DNA of 54,875 bases. Origin: Caldimicrobium sp964595655 (GTDB lineage Bacteria; Desulfobacterota; Thermodesulfobacteria; Thermodesulfobacteriales; Thermodesulfobacteriaceae). Position 1 is the stretch's first letter. Each line of letters opens with the position of its first letter. The DNA lies in contig CAZQQV010000002.1 of assembly GCA_964595655.1 (NCBI GenBank), forward strand, positions 1 to 54,875, given 5' to 3'. Below are positions 1 through 7,050 of the stretch, piece after piece. The position numbers were made by a program, and so were the translations under genes. The notes under the pieces are model-generated. The model made no database searches and had not been told where the DNA came from. It saw only the letters and a program-made list of their open reading frames with translations.

Positions 1-2
1 AA

Positions 3-68
3 AAATTTATTTTCTATGTTATCCTGGTTATGATCATGAAAAACAAGGAGGGGAGGAATGCGAGTTAG
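3..68 (+). CDS. Possible 3' end of an upstream gene (partial)
   Basis: An open frame from the window edge encodes a hydrophobic tail beginning KFIFYVILVMIM, then a charged end and a TAG stop at 66-68, inside the start of the next gene. It would fit the last membrane helix of an upstream protein overlapping the molybdoenzyme gene by 11 nt. Only 21 codons are visible, so this may be chance. If real, the operon starts outside the window. Confidence 0.25.
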   Translation, partial: KFIFYVILVMIMKNKEGRNAS

Positions 69-2742
69 CAGGAGAACCTTTTTAAAAACAGCCCTTGCAG
101 GAACCACCTTTTTAGTGGGCTCCAAATATTTCAAAAAAGGCTTTACAGAGGTTTCAAAGGATGAGGGGATTAAATATGTAAGATCTACTTGTTCTCCTAA
201 TTGCACTGGTGCTTGTGGTTTTAACGCCATGGTTTATAAAGGAAGAATTGTTGCCCTTATTCAGGCAGCTGATTATCCTGAGGAGGAATACAATCCCAGA
301 GGCTGTCTTAGGGGACAATCCATGGTTAATCTCATTTATGGCCCCGATCGTTTGAAGCAACCTCTCATTCGGGTAGGAAAAAGAGGAGAGGGCAAATTTA
401 AAGCTGTAAGCTGGGATGAAGCCTTAGATTATGCTGCCACAAAGCTTGCAGAGATAATGAAAAAATATGGAGCAGAGTCTGTGGCCTCCTTTATCCAGGT
501 TCCAGGAACAGGCTATGTCCAGAAAGGCGCCCTGATGAGGCTTTCTTCTGCCTTAGGCTGGAGTGTGATCCATGCCTACACCATGAATGGTGACCTTCCT
601 ATGTTTTGGCCTATAACCTTTGGAGTTCAGACAGAAGAGCTTGAAAGTCTTGAATGGACAAATTCTAAGTATACCCTTATCTGCGGTTCAAATATTTTGT
701 GGACCCGTGTTCCTGATGCCAAGTTTTTGCATTTAAGCAGAGAAAGAGGTGGAAAAATTGTTGTGGTTGATCCAAATTATTCACCCACAGCTGCTGCAGC
801 AGATGAGTGGATTCAGATTAATCCCTCAACTGATGCAGCCTTTGCTTTGGGTTTAGTCTATGTAATTCTCACTGAGGGGCTTTATGATGCAGATTTTGTA
901 AAAACCTATACGGATTTACCTCTTCTTGTAAGGCTTGACAATCAGAAAAAACTCAGAGCAGAAGAGGTTGCAGGGCTATCAGCCCAAGCAAGAGCCATGA
1001 AAGCCCGTCTTCCTGAGTACAGAGAATGCTATGTGGTTTACGATATAAATTCAAAGAGATTCGTCATTCCTGATCCAGAAAATTTAAAAAGAAATTTTGA
1101 TCCCCTTCTTGAAGGAGAGCTTGAGGTTACCCTTGTTGACGGAAAGAGGGTCAAGGTTAAACCAGCTTTCCAGCTTTTAAAAGAGGAAATTCTTGCCAAT
1201 TATACCCCTGAAAAGGTAGCTAAAATTATTGCTCCCTTACCAGATAGAGTAAAAGAGTATGAAGAGTTAATCAAAAGAATTGGAAGAGAAATAGCCACCA
1301 TTAAACCCCTTCACATTGTTTATGGAGCAAGCAATTATCAGTGGTATCATGGAGATCTTAAGGGAAGGGCCTATTCCCTTTTGGTGGCCCTTACCGGAAA
1401 TCTTGGAAAGTCCGGGGCTGGTATTTCAACCTATGCAGGGCAGTACAGAATCCGCTGGCCCCTTGGAGCCTGGTGGCAATTTAAAGGGAAACCCCTTAAG
1501 TGGGTAAGCTTTTTACTCTGGCTCAACAAGGAATTCAGAGAAAGTGAGGTATTTAAGAAGTATAATACTGAAACTCCTTATCCTCCTAATGATGTCAGAG
1601 CCCTTGTTTTTGGCTGGGGTAATCCCTTTGATCAGCACAATCTTGCCAATCGTTTAAGGGAAAAGGCCCTAAATGGGGAGCTTGAATTGATTATTAATTT
1701 TGATTTTCAAATGGCAACCTCTGTAGCTTGGTCTGATATAATCTTACCAGGAGTAGCCTGGTATGAAAAATATGATCTTACAGCAACTATTCTTCATCCT
1801 TATGTTCAGCTTCAGCAACCAGCTATAGAACCGCTCTTTCAATGTATGCCTGAGATTTGGATTTGCAAAGAGCTTGCCAAAAGGGTAGCAGAAAAGCTGG
1901 GTGATGAAGAGCTTAAAAAAGAAATAAGAGAATTTTATGTAAATCCCGAGTTATTTGACAAGGAGGAGGAGGCAAGAAGAAAGGGAGAATGGAATCTTAA
2001 GCTTGCAAGAGAATTAGCTCATCAGGCAAGCCTTGATGCCGCGGATCTTCTGTTAAAAACAGGAGGACCTTTGGTTGAGGGAATTACCCTTGAGGCCCTT
2101 AAAAAAGGTCCAGTTCGTCTCAATTTGCCAGCCCCTAATAAGAGACAGCTTGTTTTTTATGAACAGATACAGGAATACAAGCCCTTCCCTCCGGTTTCCT
2201 ATCCAGCACCCCTTCCCAAGACCGCAAGATTTGTAAAAAGCGGAAGAATAGAATTTTACAAAGATGAGGATGTCTTTATTGACCTAAAAGAAACCCTTCC
2301 CGTTCACAAAGATCCAATAAAAGATACAGAACACCAAATTATGAAGGAGAAGTATCCCTTAATTTATATCACCAGAAACAGGCTTTATACGGTTCATTCC
2401 ACCCACAGCAATAATATTACCATGCTTGAACTTCAAGATTTTAGAGCAAGAGTCTGGATTCATCCTGATACAGCAAGAAAGAGGGGTATCAAGGAGGGGG
2501 ATCTTGTTGAGATCTTTAATGAAAGAGGTAAGGTCTATGCCTATGCTGTGCTTGATCCAGGTATTCATCCTCAAATTGTAACCTTTGAGGAGGGTTGGTG
2601 GAGCAGATATTTAAGAGGGACTTCTTACAATACTTTGATTTACCCGTGGATTAAGCCTACTCATATAATTTATTTTGTCCCGGGAATCTGGGAAGCAAGC
2701 ACTTGCTGGAATGAAGTAGCTTGTGAAATTAAAAAGGTTTAA
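58..2742 (+). CDS. Tat-exported molybdopterin oxidoreductase catalytic subunit (CISM family)
   Basis: Predicted catalytic subunit of a periplasmic Mo/W-bisPGD oxidoreductase. The N-terminus carries a twin-arginine signal (SRRTFLK, residues 4-10) followed by a hydrophobic stretch. An N-terminal [4Fe-4S] motif uses Cys45, Cys49, Cys53 and Cys83. The segment NPRGCLRGQ, then YGPDRLKQPL and VSWDEAL, and the NGDLPMFWPITFG stretch resemble NarG/perchlorate-reductase-like (type II) enzymes, which makes Asp179 the likely Mo ligand. The C-terminal part is the usual molydopterin dinucleotide-binding domain. A strong SD (AAGGAGGGG) precedes the ATG. The next genes encode its Fe-S, membrane and chaperone partners. 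The substrate cannot be read from sequence: sulfur compounds, sulfite, selenate or other oxyanions are all possible. The family call is firm and the reaction is unknown. Confidence 0.93.
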   Translation: MRVSRRTFLKTALAGTTFLVGSKYFKKGFTEVSKDEGIKYVRSTCSPNCTGACGFNAMVYKGRIVALIQAADYPEEEYNPRGCLRGQSMVNLIYGPDRLKQPLIRVGKRGEGKFKAVSWDEALDYAATKLAEIMKKYGAESVASFIQVPGTGYVQKGALMRLSSALGWSVIHAYTMNGDLPMFWPITFGVQTEELESLEWTNSKYTLICGSNILWTRVPDAKFLHLSRERGGKIVVVDPNYSPTAAAADEWIQINPSTDAAFALGLVYVILTEGLYDADFVKTYTDLPLLVRLDNQKKLRAEEVAGLSAQARAMKARLPEYRECYVVYDINSKRFVIPDPENLKRNFDPLLEGELEVTLVDGKRVKVKPAFQLLKEEILANYTPEKVAKIIAPLPDRVKEYEELIKRIGREIATIKPLHIVYGASNYQWYHGDLKGRAYSLLVALTGNLGKSGAGISTYAGQYRIRWPLGAWWQFKGKPLKWVSFLLWLNKEFRESEVFKKYNTETPYPPNDVRALVFGWGNPFDQHNLANRLREKALNGELELIINFDFQMATSVAWSDIILPGVAWYEKYDLTATILHPYVQLQQPAIEPLFQCMPEIWICKELAKRVAEKLGDEELKKEIREFYVNPELFDKEEEARRKGEWNLKLARELAHQASLDAADLLLKTGGPLVEGITLEALKKGPVRLNLPAPNKRQLVFYEQIQEYKPFPPVSYPAPLPKTARFVKSGRIEFYKDEDVFIDLKETLPVHKDPIKDTEHQIMKEKYPLIYITRNRLYTVHSTHSNNITMLELQDFRARVWIHPDTARKRGIKEGDLVEIFNERGKVYAYAVLDPGIHPQIVTFEEGWWSRYLRGTSYNTLIYPWIKPTHIIYFVPGIWEASTCWNEVACEIKKV

Positions 2743-2754
2743 GGAGGTTAAAAG

Positions 2755-3537
2755 ATGCCAAGATGGGGAATGGCTATAGACCTTGGAAGATGTATAGGTT
2801 GCAGAAGTTGTGCTGTGGTTTGCAAGATTCATAATTCTCTTCCACCAGGAACTTGGTGGCAAAGGGTTGAGACCATCGGAGCTAAGGTTCATCACACCCC
2901 GGTAGGAAGATATCCAGATTTCTCTGAGGTTTATCTTCCTGTCCCCTGCCAGCACTGTGATAATGCCCCCTGTGTTAAGGTATGTCCAGTAGGTGCCACC
3001 TGGCAGAGAGAAGATGGACTTGTTTTGATTGATTTTGAAAGATGTATCGGTTGCAGATACTGTATGACTGCTTGTCCCTATGGAGTTAGACAGTTTAACT
3101 GGCAGAGCTCTGATAAAAATTTTAAAGAGGCCTTTAAAAAACTTGGCTATCCTCAGGACTGGTTTGCTGACTCTTCCTATAGACCCGGGTATCCCCTTGA
3201 GCACAGAACCAGAGATGGGAGATTGGTTTATACCCCTAAGAGACCAAGGGGTGTGGTTGAAAAATGCACCTTCTGCGTTCAATATGTGGATCAGGGATTA
3301 CCCCCTGCTTGTGTAAGGGGTTGCCCTGGAAATGCAAGGATCTTTGGGGATCTGAATGATCCCAATAGTTTAATCTCTCAGGTGATTAAAAGGCGTGATG
3401 TCCTTCGTATGCGGGAGGACTTAAACACCTCCCCCAAGGTCTTTTACCTACTTCCAGAGTACAAGACCTACAGAGGAAAGATTATCTACGAAAGGATTCT
3501 TAAGGCCTTTGAAGGTATGGTAGCTAATTTAAAATAA
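2755..3537 (+). CDS. Four-cluster ferredoxin subunit of the molybdoenzyme (PsrB/DmsB-like)
   Basis: Electron-transfer subunit of 260 residues expected to wire the catalytic subunit to the membrane anchor. Cysteine clusters are visible at 13/16/19/23, 65/68/73/77 and 97/100/103/107, with a further set in the C-terminal half (CTFC, then PPACVRGCPGNA), giving the four [4Fe-4S] sites usual in DmsB/PsrB/NrfC proteins. There is no signal peptide, as expected if it travels through Tat together with the catalytic subunit. It starts 12 nt after that gene with an AAGGAGG SD. Confidence 0.93.
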   Translation: MPRWGMAIDLGRCIGCRSCAVVCKIHNSLPPGTWWQRVETIGAKVHHTPVGRYPDFSEVYLPVPCQHCDNAPCVKVCPVGATWQREDGLVLIDFERCIGCRYCMTACPYGVRQFNWQSSDKNFKEAFKKLGYPQDWFADSSYRPGYPLEHRTRDGRLVYTPKRPRGVVEKCTFCVQYVDQGLPPACVRGCPGNARIFGDLNDPNSLISQVIKRRDVLRMREDLNTSPKVFYLLPEYKTYRGKIIYERILKAFEGMVANLK

Positions 3538-3553
3538 AAAAGGAGGGTCAAAG

Positions 3554-4822
3554 ATGCAGGGAAAATATTCTAAGGTGTATAAAATTTTAGGCTTGATAAT
3601 GCTTGCTGGGCTTTTAGCCTTTATTTATCAGCTATCTAAAGGACTGATTGTCACCCACATGAGAAACTCCTTTTCCTGGGGGCTTTACATTGCTACCTGG
3701 GCCTTTTTTGTGGGAACCGCAGCAGGTGGTCTTGTGGTCTCTTCCTCTATTTATCTTTTTAAGGTTGAGGCCTTAAAACCTGTGGCAAGATTGGCAACCA
3801 TTACAGCCTTTGTGTTTGCCATTGCTGCTATGACCATCCTTTTGCCTGATGTGGGAAGGCCAGATAGACTCTACAATGTATTTATTCATCCCAACTTTAA
3901 GAGCCTTCTTCCCTGGGATTTTCTCGTTCTATCCTCCTATTCCCTTGTCTCTATGATTTATGCTTATATCCTTATGAAGCCAGAGATTTATAAATTTGGA
4001 GTAAATATTCCTTTACTTGGTTTGAAAGGAAAGAGAAATATCACAGAGGATGAGTACAAAAAGTTAAAGGAGGAATCTTTTATAAAAGCTAAAAAACTTG
4101 CTCCCCTTGCCCTTCCCCTTGCTATATTGATTCATACGGTTACAGCCTGGGTTCTTGCAACCCAAGCTGCTCGTCCCTGGTGGTATGGTGGCCTTCTTGC
4201 TCCAACCTTTATTGCCACAGCCATTTCTACAGGTCCTGCAATAGTGATTCTCTTTTCCCTATGGGTTCTTGGGGTTAATGAAAGGCTTCTTCCTGCTTAT
4301 AGGGTTCTTGCCAAGATCTCAGCTTTATCAAGTATAATTCTCCTTTTTATGTATTACAATGAATTTTTTATTCGTTTCTGGTGGCATCATGGTGAGGACT
4401 ATGAGGCCCTTAAACTTTTATTTACTAAGTATTTACACCTCCATGTTATAGAGGTCTTCTTCATTCTCCTTTCCGCTTATCTTTTCTTCAGATATCCTGA
4501 TGTGCCGAAAAAACTTGTTCAAGGGGGGATTTCCCTAATAATCGGGGTTTTTGCTCATAGATTTTTACTTCTTCCTTCAGCGTATAACATAATTCCTTTT
4601 AGAGTTCCAGTAATAGAGCGCTATGGAAGTGAAGAATGGAGCTATCCTATTGCCCATGGAGAGGTTATCGGTAATTTATTAAAGCCTGGAAAGGTTTTTG
4701 TAGATTACTGGAATTACTATCCCTCCATTATTGAGATCTTAATCACCGCAGGAGTTATGGCAGCAGTAGTTTTTGTAATTCTTAAGCTTTCTGAAATTTT
4801 ACCTGTGGAAGAGAAGGCATGA
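3554..4822 (+). CDS. NrfD/PsrC-family quinone-interacting membrane subunit
   Basis: Polytopic protein of 422 residues with roughly nine or ten hydrophobic helices. It opens with a typical NrfD pattern (SWGLYIATWAFFVGTAAGG) and includes LLPDVGRPDRLYNV in the third segment, which is characteristic of PsrC/NrfD anchors. It should exchange electrons between the quinone pool and the ferredoxin subunit. A hydrophilic loop around residues 150-180 separates two helix groups. The SD is AGGAGGG, and the stop overlaps the chaperone start by 4 nt. Type II Mo-enzymes usually use a haem b gamma subunit instead, so this partnership is notable. Confidence 0.9.
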   Translation: MQGKYSKVYKILGLIMLAGLLAFIYQLSKGLIVTHMRNSFSWGLYIATWAFFVGTAAGGLVVSSSIYLFKVEALKPVARLATITAFVFAIAAMTILLPDVGRPDRLYNVFIHPNFKSLLPWDFLVLSSYSLVSMIYAYILMKPEIYKFGVNIPLLGLKGKRNITEDEYKKLKEESFIKAKKLAPLALPLAILIHTVTAWVLATQAARPWWYGGLLAPTFIATAISTGPAIVILFSLWVLGVNERLLPAYRVLAKISALSSIILLFMYYNEFFIRFWWHHGEDYEALKLLFTKYLHLHVIEVFFILLSAYLFFRYPDVPKKLVQGGISLIIGVFAHRFLLLPSAYNIIPFRVPVIERYGSEEWSYPIAHGEVIGNLLKPGKVFVDYWNYYPSIIEILITAGVMAAVVFVILKLSEILPVEEKA

Positions 4823-5319
4823 AAAATCTGTGGTTTAAGTATTTTTCCATGTTACTTACCTATCCATCGGAGGAATGGTTTCCCGAACTTGAAAATATTG
4901 AAAAGCTCCTGGAGAGAGAAAACAAGGAGTTCTATAAATTTAGTGAATATTTGAAAAATTTCGGCCTTGAGAAATTAAAGGAGGAATATACTAAGCTTTT
5001 TATTTCCTCATTCCCCACCCTTCCATGTCCTCCCTATGAGTCTTACTATAGGGAGGGCCTTCTTTTTGGAGAAACCTCGCAGGAGGTTTTAGAGTATTAT
5101 CAGAGAACAGGTTATCAATTTTCTAAAGAAGGAGAGGCCCCAGATCACATAGCGGTTGAGCTTGAATTCTTGGCTTTAACGGAGGATTCGCAATTTTTTA
5201 AGAAATTTGAAAAGTGGTTTAAGGATTTTAAAGAATGTGTGAAAAAGCACTCATCAATTTATGGAAAAATTGTTGATTTTATAGATAAAAATTTAAAAGA
5301 CAGGGAAAAAAATGAATAA
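4819..5319 (+). CDS. TorD/DmsD-family molybdoenzyme assembly chaperone
   Basis: Cytoplasmic helical protein of 166 residues. It has the family hallmark PDHIAVELEFLALL-type motif (here APDHIAVELEFLAL, about residues 110-125), preceded by PCPPYESYYREGLLFGE. Such proteins bind the Tat signal and apo-enzyme until cofactor insertion is complete, so its client is almost certainly the molybdoprotein at 58-2742. It overlaps the preceding gene (ATGA) and the following one by 8 nt, indicating translational coupling. The sequence identity to named TorD proteins appears low, as is normal for this family. Confidence 0.85.
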   Translation: MKNLWFKYFSMLLTYPSEEWFPELENIEKLLERENKEFYKFSEYLKNFGLEKLKEEYTKLFISSFPTLPCPPYESYYREGLLFGETSQEVLEYYQRTGYQFSKEGEAPDHIAVELEFLALTEDSQFFKKFEKWFKDFKECVKKHSSIYGKIVDFIDKNLKDREKNE

Positions 5320-5902
5320 AAAAATTATTTTTACTGAAGAGGATATTCTTTCTGCTATGGAGGCCTTTGGAACTTATATAGATATTACCCCCGAGGATTT
5401 TAAAAAATTATATCAAATTGTTTTAGAAAAAGTAAAAGAAAAATTTTTATATGAGGTAAAAGCCAAGGATTTTATGAATCCAGAGGTTCTTTGGGTGTCT
5501 CCAGAAGAAAAGCTTGATGAGGTTATAATTAAGATGGCTGAAAAGGGAGTCTCAGGGGTCCCGGTGGTGGAAGGAGAAAGGGTGATAGGGATTTTATCTG
5601 AAAAGGATATTTTAAAGGGTATTGGAGTTAGCAGCCCTGCTGGGCTTCTATCAGCAGTTGCTGAATGTCTAAAGAGGAGTGAATGTTTATTAGAGGGGGT
5701 ATTAACGAAAAAAGTGAAAGATTTAATGACAACACCTGCTATAACTGTCAATCTTGATGAACCCGCGGCTAAGGTTATTGAACTTTTCAAGAAAAAAGGA
5801 ATTAATCGTGTACCTGTAGTTGATAGTGAAGGAAGGCTTAAGGGTATTGTAGCCAGAGGGGATCTTTTTTCACTTCCCTTCTTTGCAGAGGAGCTTCTAT
5901 GA
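5312..5902 (+). CDS. CBS-domain pair protein
   Basis: Protein of 196 residues with about 50 N-terminal residues of unassigned helical sequence, then two CBS motifs. The first begins AKDFMNPEVLWVSPEEKLDE and has GVSGVPVVEGERVIGILSEKD. The second begins VKDLMTTPAITVNLDEPAAK and has GINRVPVVDSEGRLKGIVARGD. CBS pairs typically bind adenine nucleotides and regulate partner proteins. The 4-nt overlap with the HPP membrane gene suggests it regulates that protein, since HPP and CBS domains are fused in some other bacteria. Ligand unknown. Confidence 0.88.
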   Translation: MNKKIIFTEEDILSAMEAFGTYIDITPEDFKKLYQIVLEKVKEKFLYEVKAKDFMNPEVLWVSPEEKLDEVIIKMAEKGVSGVPVVEGERVIGILSEKDILKGIGVSSPAGLLSAVAECLKRSECLLEGVLTKKVKDLMTTPAITVNLDEPAAKVIELFKKKGINRVPVVDSEGRLKGIVARGDLFSLPFFAEELL

Positions 5903-6441
5903 CCCTCAGAGAATATTTGTCTAAAATGAAAGGGGGAGCAAAATCTCCTCCAAGGGTTAGTCTCTCTGAGGTTTTCTGGTCTTTTGTGGGAAGTTTTTTA
6001 GGGATCGGTCTTGTAGCTTTTATTCACAGTTTTTTTGTAGAACCCCGCGGGCTTTTTCTTGTAATAGCCTCTTTCGGAGCTTCAGCAGTATTAATTTATG
6101 GGGCTCCTCATAGCCCTCTTGCCCAGCCACGAAATCTTCTGGGCGGACACTTTCTTTCTGCCTTAGTAGGGGTTTTGGTGATAAAATTGGTTCCTGTATA
6201 TTTTCTTGCCTGTGCTTTAAGTGTATCCCTTGCCATTGTGGTTATGCATCTAACTAAGACCCTTCATCCTCCAGGGGGAGCAACAGCCCTTTTTGCTGTA
6301 TTAGGAGGGGAAAAGATTCTCAAACTCGGATTCTTATATCCTTTTTTTCCTGTATTTACTGGAGCCTTCCTTATGCTCATTGTTGCCCTTCTTGTGAATA
6401 ACCTTGCCAAAAAGAGAAAATATCCTGAATACTGGTGGTAA
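5899..6441 (+). CDS. HPP-family integral membrane protein
   Basis: A 180-residue membrane protein with four to five helices. The family motif is intact: TLHPPGGATALFAVLGG about residues 121-137, preceded by SPLAQPRNLLGGHFLSALVG. HPP proteins are proposed permeases, and some plant and cyanobacterial members have been linked to nitrite transport. The substrate here is unknown. It is the last gene of the molybdoenzyme operon, ends 3 nt before a convergent gene, and leaves no space for a terminator. Confidence 0.85.
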   Translation: MTLREYLSKMKGGAKSPPRVSLSEVFWSFVGSFLGIGLVAFIHSFFVEPRGLFLVIASFGASAVLIYGAPHSPLAQPRNLLGGHFLSALVGVLVIKLVPVYFLACALSVSLAIVVMHLTKTLHPPGGATALFAVLGGEKILKLGFLYPFFPVFTGAFLMLIVALLVNNLAKKRKYPEYWW

Positions 6442-6444
6442 TTT

Positions 6445-6879
6445 TCAAGAAGAATTTTTGAAGAGAAGATAAATCCCTATTACAATTAAAAAAGTGCCTA
6501 TGATTTTATTTAAGTTAAGGGGCTCCTTGAGAATGAGAATTCCTAAAAGGGTAGCCACAAGAGGATATGTAGCAGTAAGTGGGACAATTTGAGAGGCTTG
6601 GTGCATTTTAAGAAGGGAAAAATAAAAATACATGCCTAAAAAGCCAGCTGTAATTCCGCTAAGACTTAGATAAAATAAATCCCTCTTTTCAAGGATTTTA
6701 AAAGAGTGAAAGCTGGATGTAAGTAAGAGGGCAAGGGTTATTCCAATAAGAGCAGAAAAAGTTCTTACCCACAGTCCAATTAGGGGATCTACTTTTCTTA
6801 ACCCCACTTTTTCAATTATGGGGCTTATACCCCAGAGAAAAAGTGTTAAAAGCCATAGTATTAATGTTTTTTGATCCAT
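6445..6879 (-). CDS. Single-domain EamA/DMT-superfamily transporter
   Basis: A 144-residue hydrophobic protein with five predicted helices, equal to one EamA repeat. The C-terminal half reads like the end of an EamA domain (QIVPLTATYPLVATLLGILILKE, then IIGTFLIVIGIYLL). Most DMT exporters have two such domains, so this either works as a dimer or is a reduced member. No second half is visible upstream. Substrate unknown. Confidence 0.75.
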   Translation of the reverse strand: MDQKTLILWLLTLFLWGISPIIEKVGLRKVDPLIGLWVRTFSALIGITLALLLTSSFHSFKILEKRDLFYLSLSGITAGFLGMYFYFSLLKMHQASQIVPLTATYPLVATLLGILILKEPLNLNKIIGTFLIVIGIYLLFKNSS

Positions 6880-7050
6880 AGTTAAGTTAATTTAACATTA
6901 GACCCTTAGATTACAAGGTATTCTTTGAAACTTATTTAAATTTCTTGTTTTTTAGGGAATTTCCTCTAAAATTAAAATTTTAATGGTTTAGTAGCTGAAC
7001 CCTTCAGGTTGTATCTTTTTCCCTGCAGAAAATAAATTTAGGGGGAAGAA

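Noticed and set aside
2611..3282. 223-codon minus-strand frame under the ferredoxin subunit gene
   Set aside because: It lies antisense to a clear four-cluster ferredoxin and the end of the Mo-subunit; its translation has no recognisable domain.
5413..5790. 125-codon minus-strand frame opposite the CBS protein
   Set aside because: Fully contained within a gene with two intact CBS motifs; no independent support.
6880..7050. Promoter or small RNA between the EamA gene and the Lon-like gene
   Set aside because: Several AT-rich boxes such as TTGTTT exist but none pairs with a convincing -10 at normal spacing, and the only hairpin (AACC/GGTT) is 4 bp.
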